DNA of 53,951 bases, taken from positions 1 to 53,951 of the forward strand of contig JANXTF010000078.1 in the NCBI GenBank assembly GCA_025352565.1, read 5' to 3'. Below are positions 26,964-35,379 of the stretch, one piece after another. This DNA is from Rhodospirillales bacterium (lineage in GTDB: Bacteria > Pseudomonadota > Alphaproteobacteria > Acetobacterales > Acetobacteraceae). Positions within the stretch are counted from its first letter, which is position 1; the number at the start of each line of letters is the position of its first letter. The position numbers and the translations under genes were made by a program. Below the pieces are notes generated by a model. It ran no database searches and had not been told where the DNA came from. It was given only the letters and a program-made list of their open reading frames with translations.

Positions 26964-28195
26964 ATCGGCACGCCCAGGCCGCGCACCGCCGCGAGCAGCG
27001 GGCCGGAGCCCAGGCGCGCGGTCGCCATCGCGCGCCCTGCCTCGCCGAGATGCCGGCGCGCGGCGGCGTCACCGGCGAGGCGGACCAAATGCGCGGCCGC
27101 GTCCGCGAGGTCGGGGTCGGCCCATTTCGCGCCCTTCACCGTATAGACCCCGCGCGTGTCCGCGCTCTCGATCAGCCGGTATCCCACCAGGGCCGCGCTG
27201 GTGGCGTCCATGAAGGCGGTGGTCGCGGACCAGTTCGTCGCCACCACCGGCCGGCCCAGCAGCATCGCCTCGGCCGGAACGAGGCCGAAGCCCTCGCTGC
27301 GGTGCAGCGACATCACGATATCGGCGCAGGCGGTGAGCGCATGGGTGTCCTCGATCGGGAAGCTTCGCGTCTCCAGCCGCACGTTGCCGAGGGCGGATGC
27401 CGCCGCGGCCAGAAGCGCCATCTCGGCGGGGTAGTGGTGCGTGTGCCCCAGCTTCATCAGCAGCACCCGGTCCGTGCGCGTGCCGAACGCCAGCCGGTGC
27501 GCCTCGATCGCGCCCATCGGGTTCTTGCGCGACCAGCCGCTGGCCAGGTTCACCGACACGAGCGTGACCACCGCGTGCTCCGGCAGGCCGAAATCCGCCC
27601 GGCCCAGATGCGAACGGGGCAGCTTCACCGCCGCGACGGGATGCGGCACGACACGCAGCGCCATGCCGGGGGGCAGCAACCCCCGCAGGGCGCCGGCGGT
27701 GAATTCGCTGCTGGTCCAGACCTCGTGGACGAAGGGCAGTCCGACCCGCCAGAGACCGGGGGCGACGGGCAGCTCCCATTGCCAGTACCCCACGATCCGC
27801 CGTCCGCGCAGCGCCCCGCGCGGGAGCCGGCGCAGCGCGCCGGGCAGGTGCGGCGCGTTCACATGCAGCACCAGCGCCGCCCCCTCCGGCGGCATGGCGG
27901 CCGCGCCGTACTCCTCGCCCGGCACGGCCAGCCCCGCCGGCACCAGCACGCTGCCGACGCCGGCATGGCGCAGCGCCGCATCCATCAGTCGCGCGCCCTG
28001 GCCAAGGCCAGACGCGCGCAGCACCTCGCCGCACACCGCCACCGAGGTCGCGGGCGGGGGATCGCGGTCGGGATGGGGTGCCCGCCAGGCCTGTGCGTAG
28101 GCCAGCGCCGCCCGGCGCGGGACTTGCGGGAACGCGCGCCACAGGCGATGCAAAGGCGATAGGCGATGCAAAGGCGACAGGCGGGGCTGCGTCAT
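26960..28195 (-). CDS. Glycosyltransferase (GT4/GT1 type)
   Basis: The ATG at 28193-28195 has GAAGGAGG just upstream and opens a 411-residue protein. The C-terminal half has the GT-B donor site: V-N-L-A-S-G-W-S-R-K-N-P near 225, then S-L-H-R-S-E-G-F-G-L-V-P-A-E-A-M, the E-x7-E type motif. The N-terminus carries a 6-residue tandem duplication (R-L-S-P-L-H twice) caused by the 18-bp repeat at 28143-28178. The S-L-H-R-x-E-G-F-G core and a following K-W-A-D-P-D also occur in the GT at 41005-42153, so the two look related. It lies first in a two-gene GT operon. Confidence 0.88.
   Translation of the reverse strand: MTQPRLSPLHRLSPLHRLWRAFPQVPRRAALAYAQAWRAPHPDRDPPPATSVAVCGEVLRASGLGQGARLMDAALRHAGVGSVLVPAGLAVPGEEYGAAAMPPEGAALVLHVNAPHLPGALRRLPRGALRGRRIVGYWQWELPVAPGLWRVGLPFVHEVWTSSEFTAGALRGLLPPGMALRVVPHPVAAVKLPRSHLGRADFGLPEHAVVTLVSVNLASGWSRKNPMGAIEAHRLAFGTRTDRVLLMKLGHTHHYPAEMALLAAAASALGNVRLETRSFPIEDTHALTACADIVMSLHRSEGFGLVPAEAMLLGRPVVATNWSATTAFMDATSAALVGYRLIESADTRGVYTVKGAKWADPDLADAAAHLVRLAGDAAARRHLGEAGRAMATARLGSGPLLAAVRGLGVPM
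28143..28178 (-). repeat. 18-bp tandem duplication inside a glycosyltransferase gene
   Basis: AGGCGATGCAAAGGCGAT (28143-28160) is repeated at 28161-28178 with one change. The length keeps the frame and doubles a 6-residue segment near the protein start. Confidence 0.9.
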
Positions 28196-28289
28196 GCCCT
28201 CCTTCGGCCACAGCCCGCGCGGCCGCGCAACCTCGACCGTCGGCCAGCCGCGCCCTATGTCTGCGCCCGGAACCCCGAGGACCCGCACG

Positions 28290-29735
28290 ATGCCCGACGC
28301 CCCCGCCTTCGATTTCGACCTCTTCGTCATCGGCGGCGGCAGCGCCGGGGTTCGCTGCGCGCGGATCGCGGCGGGCCACGGCGCGCGCGTCGGCGTGGCC
28401 GAGGAGCGGTTCTGGGGCGGCACCTGCGTGAATGTCGGCTGCGTGCCCAAGAAGCTCATGGTTATGGCCGCCGAATATCGCGGCATGATCGAGGATGCGC
28501 GCGGCTTCGGGTGGGATTCCGATGCCGGCCGGCATAGCTGGCGCGGGCTGATCGCCGCCAAGGACATCGAGATCGCCCGCCTCAACGCGATCTACGTCAA
28601 GCTGCTGGAGGGCGCCGGCGCCACCGTGTTCGAGGCGCGCGCCACCTTCATCGATGCCCACACGCTCGATGTGGGCGGCCGGCGGATCACCGCCGAACGC
28701 ATCGTCGTCGCGGTCGGCGGCCGCCCCGCGCATCTTGCCATTCCGGGCGGCGAGCACGCCATCGTCTCGGACGCGGCGTTCTTCCTCCCCGCGATGCCCC
28801 GCCGCGTGGCGATGGTCGGCGGCGGCTACATCGCGGTCGAGTTCGCCTGCATCTTCGCGGGCCTCGGCGCCGAAGTGGACCTCGTGATGCGCCAGGACCT
28901 GCCCTTGCGCGGCTTCGACGAGGATCTCCGCGTCGAACTCGCCCGGGCGCTCGCCAGCCAGGGCATCCGCATCCACCCCGGCCGCGCGCCGGCTCGCATC
29001 ATGGCCAACGGGGCGGAAAAAACCGTGCATTTCCCGCATGGCGACCCGATCGTGGCGGACCTCGTATTCGCCGCCATCGGGCGGGTGCCGGTCACCGAAA
29101 CCCTCGGCCTGCAACAGGCCGGCGTCGCCATGGACGGCTTCGGCGCCATCCGCGTCGACACCGGCAACGCCACCAACGTGGCGAACATCTTCGCCATCGG
29201 CGACGTCACCAACCGCCTCAACCTCACCCCTGTCGCCACGGCCGAGGGCCATGCGCTGGCCGACCGGCTGTTCGCGGGCAGCGTGCGCGAATGGGCGTTC
29301 GACCGCGTGGCCTCGGCCGTGTTCACCTCGCCCCCGCTGGCCACGGTCGGCCTCACCGAGGCCGAGGCCGCGGCGCGCGGGCCCGCCGACATCTACTGCA
29401 CCCGGTTCACGCCGATGCGCCATGCGCTCAGCGGCCGCGACCGCAAAACCTTCATGAAGCTGGTGGTGGACCAGGTGAGCCAGCGCATCCTCGGCGCGCA
29501 CATGATCGGCGAGGATGCGCCCGAGATGCTACAAGGCCTGTCCATCGCCATCAATTGCGGCGCCACCAAGCACGATTTCGACCGCACCATCGGCATCCAC
29601 CCCACCGCCGCCGAGGAATGGGTGACCTTGCGGACGCGCACCCACGTGGCCGAAGGGCCGCGCGGCCCCGAGGCCGAGACGCAGCTGGTGGCCCCGGAGG
29701 AGATCGGCGCGGCGGAGATGGGGATCGGCGCGTAG
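28290..29735 (+). CDS. gor: Glutathione-disulfide reductase
   Basis: The 481-residue flavoprotein disulfide reductase has the FAD motif G-G-G-S-A-G at 15-20, the redox pair C46 and C51 in G-G-T-C-V-N-V-G-C-V-P-K-K, and the second nucleotide site V-G-G-G-Y-I-A-V-E-F near 180. A-I-G-D-V-T lies before the substrate domain. The C-terminal G-I-H-P-T-A-A-E-E carries the catalytic His-Glu pair. The C-V-N-V-G-C-V-P-K-K form and lack of a lipoamide-type extension favour glutathione reductase over dihydrolipoamide dehydrogenase. It reads toward the histidine kinase, with 2 bases between the stops. Confidence 0.93.
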   Translation: MPDAPAFDFDLFVIGGGSAGVRCARIAAGHGARVGVAEERFWGGTCVNVGCVPKKLMVMAAEYRGMIEDARGFGWDSDAGRHSWRGLIAAKDIEIARLNAIYVKLLEGAGATVFEARATFIDAHTLDVGGRRITAERIVVAVGGRPAHLAIPGGEHAIVSDAAFFLPAMPRRVAMVGGGYIAVEFACIFAGLGAEVDLVMRQDLPLRGFDEDLRVELARALASQGIRIHPGRAPARIMANGAEKTVHFPHGDPIVADLVFAAIGRVPVTETLGLQQAGVAMDGFGAIRVDTGNATNVANIFAIGDVTNRLNLTPVATAEGHALADRLFAGSVREWAFDRVASAVFTSPPLATVGLTEAEAAARGPADIYCTRFTPMRHALSGRDRKTFMKLVVDQVSQRILGAHMIGEDAPEMLQGLSIAINCGATKHDFDRTIGIHPTAAEEWVTLRTRTHVAEGPRGPEAETQLVAPEEIGAAEMGIGA

Positions 29736-29737
29736 GA

Positions 29738-31153
29738 TCAGGTCGGCAGTTGCACCCTTGCCCGCAGGCCGCCCATGGCTGACGTCTCGAGGGTGATCTC
29801 GCCGCCATGGGCGCGGACGATGTCGCGCGCGATGGCCAGGCCGAGGCCGGTGCCGCCCGCGGCGCCCGTAGCGTAAGGGCGGAACACGGTTTCGCGGCGT
29901 TCGGGCGGGATGCCGGGGCCGTCGTCGTCGACCGTGATCTCCACCGTGCCGCCGCCGGATGGCCCGGCGGCAAGCCGCACGTCGGACGGCCCGGCGGCGA
30001 GCCGCACGTCGGACGGCCCGGCGGTGAGCCGCATGTCGGATTGCCGGGCGGCGAGCCGCACGTGGGCGGCATGACGGCTGGCGTTGTCCACCAGGTTGGT
30101 AAGCGCGCGCCTGAGCGAGTCCGGGCGCAAAGCGAGGGTAATGGGCTGGCCGATGTCGAGCGCGACATGGCGGCCGGCGCGGCGGGCCCGGCTGGCGATG
30201 TCGCGCAGCAGGGCGCCGAGGTCGGTTGGCACGGCCTGTTCGGCGCCCTCGCCGCGGGCGAAGGCGAGGTAGCCGCCGATCATGCGCTCCATCTCGTCCA
30301 CGTCCTCGGTCATGTCGGCCACGTCCTGGCGGATCGCGCCCTCGGCGGGGAGCATCGCGAGCGCCAGACGCAAGCGGGTGAGCGGGGTGCGCAGGTCGTG
30401 GCTGACGCCGGCGAGCATCTCGGTGCGCTGGTGGAGGAAGCGGCGGATGCGGTCCTGCATGCGGTTGAAGGCGGTGGCGGCCTGGCGCACCTCGATGGCA
30501 CCCTCGGGCTTGATGGCGCCGATGTCGCGCCCCAGGCCGAACGCCTCGGCCGCGGCGGCAAGCCTGCGGATGCCGCGCACCTGGTTGCGCAGGAACAGTG
30601 CCGCGATGCCGAACAGCAGCAGGGCCGAGCCGACCAGCCAGAGCACGAACAGGTAGACGGTGCCGGTGTACAGGCGTTTGCGGGGAACCTGGATGTCGAG
30701 CATGCCATCGGGCAGGGCCACGCGGACCAGCACGGCTTGCGGGTCGGTCTCCCAATCCGTGGTGAAGGGGCGGCGGATGCGCTCGCGCAAGGCGGCGGCG
30801 AGGTCGTCGTCATAGCCGCGGAAAAAGGCGACGCGGCGGTCGGGCGGCAGGTCGGCCGGCGGCAGGATGTGGACGTTGAGCTCGTATTGGTCCCACGCGT
30901 TGGCCAGTGTCCAGGCGCGGTCGGCGGCGGTCGGATAGCGGCCGAGCAAATCCACCGTGGTGGCGATCTCGCCGGCGATGGCGAAGGCAAAGCGGCGGCT
31001 GACCAGGTTGAGGTGGCTGCCGTAGAAGATTTGCAGGGCGACCGCCTGCACGATCACCAACGGGATCAACACGATGAGCAGGCTGCGGCCGAACAGGCTG
31101 CGGGGCAGCACCTTTTTCACCACGCGGCTCTGGCGGGGGAGGGCGACGCGCAT
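29738..31153 (-). CDS. EnvZ-like sensor histidine kinase with an internal repeat insertion
   Basis: The 471-residue kinase has TM1 at about 22-44, a periplasmic domain of about 120 residues, TM2 at about 165-188, a HAMP region and the phosphate-accepting His252 in V-S-H-D-L-R-T-P-L. The N box is L-T-N-L-V-D-N-A-S-R-H-A (351-362), G1 is D-D-D-G-P-G-I (409-415) and G2 is G-G-T-G-L-G-L (433-439). Between N and G1 boxes (about 365-400) lie four 9-residue repeats of the A-A-G-P-S-D-V-R-L type. Its start shares one base with the stop of the response regulator gene. It should phosphorylate that regulator. Confidence 0.93.
   Translation of the reverse strand: MRVALPRQSRVVKKVLPRSLFGRSLLIVLIPLVIVQAVALQIFYGSHLNLVSRRFAFAIAGEIATTVDLLGRYPTAADRAWTLANAWDQYELNVHILPPADLPPDRRVAFFRGYDDDLAAALRERIRRPFTTDWETDPQAVLVRVALPDGMLDIQVPRKRLYTGTVYLFVLWLVGSALLLFGIAALFLRNQVRGIRRLAAAAEAFGLGRDIGAIKPEGAIEVRQAATAFNRMQDRIRRFLHQRTEMLAGVSHDLRTPLTRLRLALAMLPAEGAIRQDVADMTEDVDEMERMIGGYLAFARGEGAEQAVPTDLGALLRDIASRARRAGRHVALDIGQPITLALRPDSLRRALTNLVDNASRHAAHVRLAARQSDMRLTAGPSDVRLAAGPSDVRLAAGPSGGGTVEITVDDDGPGIPPERRETVFRPYATGAAGGTGLGLAIARDIVRAHGGEITLETSAMGGLRARVQLPT
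29958..30065 (-). repeat. Four-copy 27-bp minisatellite inside the kinase gene
   Basis: Units lie at 29958-29984, 29985-30011, 30012-30038 and 30039-30065. Units 1 to 3 differ by one or two bases; unit 4 is more diverged. The 27-bp period keeps the frame, so each copy adds or removes 9 residues in the ATP-binding domain. Confidence 0.95.
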
Positions 31154-31854
31154 CAGGCCCCTGGCTTGAGCACGTAGCCGCGCCCGCGCACGGTGTGCAG
31201 GAAGCGCGGCTCGCGCGGGTCGGCCTCCAGCTTGCGGCGCAGTCGCGTCACCTGGACGTCGATGGCGCGCTCGCCAGCCTCATCCATGCCGAGAGCCGCG
31301 GCGATTTCCTCGCGCGAGAGCACCTCGTTGGGCGTGCGGGCGAGGGCGGACATCAGGGCCGCCTCGCCGCCGGTGAGGCGGATGGGGCCGGCGGGGCCGC
31401 GCAGTTCGGCGCGTGCGGGATCGAACACCAACGTGCCGAGGGTGAGCGGGCCGGCCGGTGGTTCGGCCGGCGGCGCGGGGGGCGGGGCGCGGCGCAGGAG
31501 GGCGCGGATGCGGAGTTCCAGCTCGCGGGCATCGAACGGCTTGGGCAGGTAGTCATCGGCGCCCGCCTCGAAGCCGGCGATGCGGTCTTCCGGGGCGCCT
31601 CGGGCGGTCAGCAGCAAAACCGGGACGGTGAAGCCCTCGGCGCGGAGGCTTTCGGTGAGGGTGAGGCCGGTTTCGCCCGGCATCATCACGTCGAGCACGA
31701 CCAGGTCTGGCTGCAGGAAGCGCAGGCGTTCGCGCGCCTGGGCGGCGTTTTCGGCCGCCGTCACGCGAAAGCCCCGCTCGCCGAGGTAGCGGGCGAGCAG
31801 CGCCCGCAGCCTGGCGTCGTCCTCGACCACCAGAATGAGGGCGTCGCCGCTCAT
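31153..31854 (-). CDS. OmpR/PhoB-family response regulator (PetR-like)
   Basis: The 233-residue regulator has a receiver domain with acidic E11-D12-D13, phosphorylation site Asp55 in V-L-D-V-M-M-P-G and Lys105 in P-K-P-F. A Pro/Ala linker (about 123-137) leads to a winged-helix domain ending R-F-L-H-T-V-R-G-R-G-Y-V-L. It is co-transcribed with a MarR gene upstream and the kinase downstream. The MarR-OmpR pairing resembles PetP-PetR of Rhodobacter capsulatus, known from cytochrome bc1 expression; the link here is inference. Confidence 0.93.
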   Translation of the reverse strand: MSGDALILVVEDDARLRALLARYLGERGFRVTAAENAAQARERLRFLQPDLVVLDVMMPGETGLTLTESLRAEGFTVPVLLLTARGAPEDRIAGFEAGADDYLPKPFDARELELRIRALLRRAPPPAPPAEPPAGPLTLGTLVFDPARAELRGPAGPIRLTGGEAALMSALARTPNEVLSREEIAAALGMDEAGERAIDVQVTRLRRKLEADPREPRFLHTVRGRGYVLKPGA

Positions 31855-32393
31855 GGCGCCGTCCGCAGGCGTTCCGTGCGGTCCATGGTGGCGCGGCCAT
31901 CCGCGTCCATGATGCCGCGCATCACGCGCTTGAAGCCCTCAACCGCCGGGCCGCCGGCGTCGCGGTAGGCGGTGGCGAGGCGTTCGCGCTGGCGTTCGAA
32001 CAGCCGGCGTTCGAGCGCCTGGCCGCTGGCGGTGAGGCGCAGCAGGCGCTGGCGGCGGTCGGCGCGGCCTTGCGTCTGCGACACATAACCCTGCGCGATC
32101 AACGCGGTGAGCACCCGGGCGAGGCTTTGCTTGGTGATGCGCAGGATGGCGAGCAGGTCGCTGACCGGGATGCCGGGGGAACGGCCGATGAAGTGGAGCG
32201 TGCGGTGGTGGGCGCGGCCCAAGGCCAGTTCGTCCAGAATCGCGTCGGCGCCGGCGGTGAAGTCGCGATACGCGAAAAACAGCATGTCCTGGGCGGCGCG
32301 GATATCCTCCTCGCGCAGGAAAAGCAGGTTGCTGCCGGCGGTTTTGGCGGCGTGCAACGCGATTTCGGCCCTCGGTTCGGGCATATCAGGCAT
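31851..32393 (-). CDS. MarR-family transcriptional regulator (PetP-like)
   Basis: The 180-residue protein has a winged-helix MarR domain: I-P-V-S-D-L-L-A-I-L-R-I-T-K-Q-S-L-A-R-V-L-T-A-L as the recognition region (about 83-106), and D-R-R-Q-R-L-L-R-L-T as the wing (about 120-129). It is first in the operon and its stop overlaps the response regulator by 4 bases. It diverges from ilvE across 91 AT-richer bases and could control both directions. The effector is unknown. Confidence 0.91.
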   Translation of the reverse strand: MPDMPEPRAEIALHAAKTAGSNLLFLREEDIRAAQDMLFFAYRDFTAGADAILDELALGRAHHRTLHFIGRSPGIPVSDLLAILRITKQSLARVLTALIAQGYVSQTQGRADRRQRLLRLTASGQALERRLFERQRERLATAYRDAGGPAVEGFKRVMRGIMDADGRATMDRTERLRTAP

Positions 32394-32416
32394 ACCTCGT
32401 CGTTACGGCAGGATTA

Positions 32417-32445
32417 TTGACTTAAATTGTGTCGGACCATAGCGT
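32417..32445 (+). promoter_or_regulatory. Likely sigma-70 type promoter of ilvE
   Basis: TTGACT (32417-32422), a 17-base spacer and TAGCGT (32440-32445) lie 39 bases before the ilvE ATG. The interval is the most AT-rich intergenic stretch nearby. The -35 match is strong and the -10 match moderate. Confidence 0.55.
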
Positions 32446-32484
32446 CAGCCGCGTTGAAGCAACAATATTGCGGGGAAAGCAACC

Positions 32485-33378
32485 ATGACGCTCATTCCTT
32501 TCGACGACCGTGACGGCCTCATCTGGCTCGACGGCGCGATGGTGCCCTGGCGCGAGGCGAAGCTGCATGTTCTGTCGCATGGGCTGCACTATGCCAGCAG
32601 CGTGTTCGAAGGCGAGAGGGCCTATGGCGGCCGCATCTTCAAGCTGCACGCGCACAGCGAGCGGCTGATCGCGTCCGGCCGGCTGTTGGGGTTCGAGATC
32701 CCATACAGCGCCGGGCAGATCGACGCCGCGTGTGAAAAAGTGATCGCCGCCAGCGGGTTGACCGACGCCTATGTGCGCCCGGTGGCGTGGCGCGGGTCCG
32801 AGCAGATGTCGGTGGCGGCACAGGCGACGAAAATTCACCTGGCGATCGCGTGCTGGGCGTGGCCCAACCTGTTCGGCGCCGACCGGATGAAGGGGGTTCG
32901 GCTGGACTGGGCCACCTGGAAGCGCCCGCATCCGCAGACGGCACCGACCCAGAGCAAGGCGGCCGGGCTCTACATGATCGGCACCCTGGCCAAGCACGCG
33001 GCCGAGGCGGCCGGATTCGACGATGCGCTGATGCTGGATTGGCGCGACCGGGTGTCCGAGGCGACCGGGGCGAACGTCTTTCTGGTGATCGGGGGCGAAT
33101 TGCACACGCCCGAGCCGGATTGCTTCCTGGACGGGATCACCCGTCGGACGGTGATGGATGTGGCGCGAAAACACGGGATTCGTGTCGTGGAACGGGCGAT
33201 TCTCGCGCCGGAACTGGACGCCGCGAGCGAGGTTTTCCTCACCGGCACCGCCGCCGAGGTCACCCCCGTGCGCCAGATAGGCATGAAGCATTACAATCCT
33301 GGCCCGATCACCGAATTGCTGGTGCACGACTACGCCGCCCTGGTCCGCACCGCCTCCGCCGCCCGGCACGCGGCATGA
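32485..33378 (+). CDS. ilvE: Branched-chain amino-acid aminotransferase
   Basis: The 297-residue class IV PLP aminotransferase performs the last step of Leu, Ile and Val synthesis. The PLP lysine is Lys158 in Q-S-K-A-A-G-L-Y-M. H-G-L-H-Y-A-S-S-V-F-E-G-E-R-A-Y near 32-47 and L-D-G-I-T-R-R-T-V-M with E-V-F-L-T-G-T-A-A-E-V-T-P-V near 250 are family signatures. The 297-residue length and the W-K-R-P-H-P segment suit the alphaproteobacterial form. The stop overlaps the MaoC gene by 4 bases. Confidence 0.95.
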   Translation: MTLIPFDDRDGLIWLDGAMVPWREAKLHVLSHGLHYASSVFEGERAYGGRIFKLHAHSERLIASGRLLGFEIPYSAGQIDAACEKVIAASGLTDAYVRPVAWRGSEQMSVAAQATKIHLAIACWAWPNLFGADRMKGVRLDWATWKRPHPQTAPTQSKAAGLYMIGTLAKHAAEAAGFDDALMLDWRDRVSEATGANVFLVIGGELHTPEPDCFLDGITRRTVMDVARKHGIRVVERAILAPELDAASEVFLTGTAAEVTPVRQIGMKHYNPGPITELLVHDYAALVRTASAARHAA

Positions 33379-33782
33379 CGTTCGACCAACTCCGCCTGGG
33401 GCAAACCGCCAGTGTCGGCAAGACCATCACGGAGGCGGACATCCTGATGTTCGCCGCCGTCAGCACCGACACCAACCCGGTGCATCTCAACGCGGAAATC
33501 GCCGCCGCCAGCCCGTTCCGCGAGCGCATCGCCCACGGCATGCTGTCCGCGGGCCTCATCAGCGCCGTGCTCGGCACGCAACTGCCGGGACCGGGCACCA
33601 TCTATCTTGCCCAGACCCTGAAATTCCGCGCGCCGGTGAAGATCGGCGACACGGTCACCGCCACGGTCGAGGTCACGGCGCTGGACCCGGCGAAAAAGCG
33701 CGTCACGCTGAAAACCGTCTGCACCGTCGCCGGCAAGGTGGTGATCGACGGGGAGGCGATTGTCATGCCACCATCGGCCTGA
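33375..33782 (+). CDS. MaoC-like (R)-specific enoyl-CoA hydratase
   Basis: The 135-residue hotdog-fold protein carries the hydratase motif with Asp32 in S-T-D-T-N-P-V-H-L-N and His37, and the R-I-A-H-G-M-L segment (51-57). These residues form the catalytic dyad of PhaJ-type (R)-hydratases. The substrate may be a short enoyl-CoA. It is coupled to ilvE upstream (ATGA) and to ribF downstream (shared A of TGATG). Confidence 0.92.
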   Translation: MTFDQLRLGQTASVGKTITEADILMFAAVSTDTNPVHLNAEIAAASPFRERIAHGMLSAGLISAVLGTQLPGPGTIYLAQTLKFRAPVKIGDTVTATVEVTALDPAKKRVTLKTVCTVAGKVVIDGEAIVMPPSA

Positions 33783-34702
33783 TGCGGATATTTCGAGACT
33801 GGCGGACGCTTCCCGCCGATGCGCGCGGCGGCTCCATCGCGTTGGGCAATTTCGACGGCGTGCATCTCGGCCATGCCGAGGTGCTGGCGGCGGCCCATGG
33901 CGCGCGGCCCGATGCGCCGCGCGCGGTGCTCACCTTCGAGCCGCATCCGCGCGAATTGTTTCGCCCCGACGATCCGCCATTCCACCTGATGCTGCCCGGC
34001 ACCCGCGCCGAGGTGTTGCGCGCCAGCGGTGTCGCCCTGCTGTACGAACTCCCGTTCGACCGCGCGTTCAGCCTCATGTCGGCCGAGACCTTCGTGACCG
34101 ACGTGCTGCACGCGGGCCTCGGCGCGCGGCAGATCGTGTGCGGCCCGGATTTCGCGTTCGGCCACCGCCGCGGCGGCGACACCACCTTGCTCGCCGCCCG
34201 CGCGGAAGCCCTCGGCATCGGCTTTACCATCGTCCCCCCGCTGTCGGATCGCGCCGGCCCGATCTCCTCCACCCGCATCCGCCGCGCGCTGCAGGACGGC
34301 TATCCCGAGCGTGCCACGGCCCTGTTGGGCCGCCCGTGGTACATCCGCGGCACCGTGGCCCATGGCGACGCACGCGGCCGCACGATCGGCTTCCCGACCG
34401 CCAACGTGGCCCTGGGCCGCCATCTGGAGCCGGCACGCGGCGTCTATGCCGTCACTGTCGCGCTGCCGAATGGAGAAACGGTTAACGGCGTCGCCAATAT
34501 CGGCCGCCGCCCCACCGTGAACGCCGGCCTGGAAAGCCGGCTCGAGGTCCATCTGCTCGATTTCACCGGCGATCTGTACGGCGACGTCATCGACGTGTCG
34601 CTGCTGGTCTATCTCCGCGCCGAACGCAAATTCGCGGGTCTCGCCGAATTGCGCGACCAGATCGCGGCGGACTCGGCCGAGGCGCGGCGGCTGCTCGGCT
34701 GA
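33782..34702 (+). CDS. ribF: Bifunctional riboflavin kinase/FMN adenylyltransferase
   Basis: The 306-residue enzyme makes FMN and FAD from riboflavin. The N-terminal adenylyltransferase domain has G-N-F-D-G-V-H-L-G-H at 22-31 and I-S-S-T-R-I-R near 160. The C-terminal kinase domain has G-R-T-I-G-F-P-T-A-N-V near 200 and N-I-G-R-R-P-T near 240. The length is normal. No FMN riboswitch precedes it; it depends on the ilvE-maoC transcript. Confidence 0.95.
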   Translation: MRIFRDWRTLPADARGGSIALGNFDGVHLGHAEVLAAAHGARPDAPRAVLTFEPHPRELFRPDDPPFHLMLPGTRAEVLRASGVALLYELPFDRAFSLMSAETFVTDVLHAGLGARQIVCGPDFAFGHRRGGDTTLLAARAEALGIGFTIVPPLSDRAGPISSTRIRRALQDGYPERATALLGRPWYIRGTVAHGDARGRTIGFPTANVALGRHLEPARGVYAVTVALPNGETVNGVANIGRRPTVNAGLESRLEVHLLDFTGDLYGDVIDVSLLVYLRAERKFAGLAELRDQIAADSAEARRLLG

Positions 34703-34704
34703 GC

Positions 34705-35193
34705 TCAGGCCGTGCCGGGGCGGAACGACAGCACCGTGCCGTTCATGCAATAGCGCAGACCCGTCGGGCGCGGACCGTCCTTGAACAAATGGCCGAGATG
34801 GCCGCCGCAGGTGGCGCAGGCGACCTCGGTGCGGATTTCCGGCTGGCTCCGGTCCTCGGCCGTGGTGACCGCGCCCGCCACCGGCTGCCAGAAGCTCGGC
34901 CAGCCCGTATGGCTGTCATACTTGGCCTCCGAGCTGAACGCCGGCTGGCCGCAGCCCACGCACGCGTACAGGCCGGAGCGGGCCTCGTGGAGCAACGGGC
35001 TGAAGCCGGGAGTCTCGGTGCCGCGCAGGCGCAGGACGGCATACTGATCCGCCGTCAGCGCCTTTCGCCACTCCGCATCGGATCGCACGACCGGAAGCAC
35101 GCCCGAGGCGCGCGGCGCCGCGCATCCCGCCGCAAGCCACGCCGTCAAGCCGAGCGCCGAGGCGCCGGTCAGCACATGTCGTCGTCCCGTCAT
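34705..35193 (-). CDS. msrB: Peptide-methionine (R)-S-oxide reductase with lipoprotein signal
   Basis: The 162-residue product repairs methionine-R-sulfoxide. Zinc cysteines C78, C81, C126 and C129 and the catalytic Cys149 in R-Y-C-M-N-G are present. The N-terminus reads T-G-R-R-H-V-L-T-G with a hydrophobic stretch ending L-A-A-G-C, a lipobox at Cys24 with a twin arginine. The enzyme is therefore probably exported and lipid-anchored. The second ATG of an ATGATG pair (35193) was chosen because AGGAGG lies 5 bases before it and only 2 before the first. It converges on ribF with 2 bases between stops. Confidence 0.92.
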   Translation of the reverse strand: MTGRRHVLTGASALGLTAWLAAGCAAPRASGVLPVVRSDAEWRKALTADQYAVLRLRGTETPGFSPLLHEARSGLYACVGCGQPAFSSEAKYDSHTGWPSFWQPVAGAVTTAEDRSQPEIRTEVACATCGGHLGHLFKDGPRPTGLRYCMNGTVLSFRPGTA

Positions 35194-35379
35194 CATGGCC
35201 TCCTGCCGGGCAGCATGGCAGCGACTGCCCCGGCGCTCAAGTTGCACACCCCATTGATACGAACCGGGTGCCGGAACGGATGCAATGGGGGGAGGGTCGG
35301 ACCGCCGGGAGCGCCGCCACCTTGCCCCACCCGCCGCCCCGGTTCACCATTGCCGCTCGCTTACGGGAGGAAAACCATC

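Noticed and set aside
22833-27146. A very long plus-strand open frame (over 1400 codons) opposite the liv and glycosyltransferase genes.
   Set aside because: It has no family character, is rich in Gly/Arg/Ala/His, and runs antisense to several well-identified genes; it is a shadow of GC-rich codon use.
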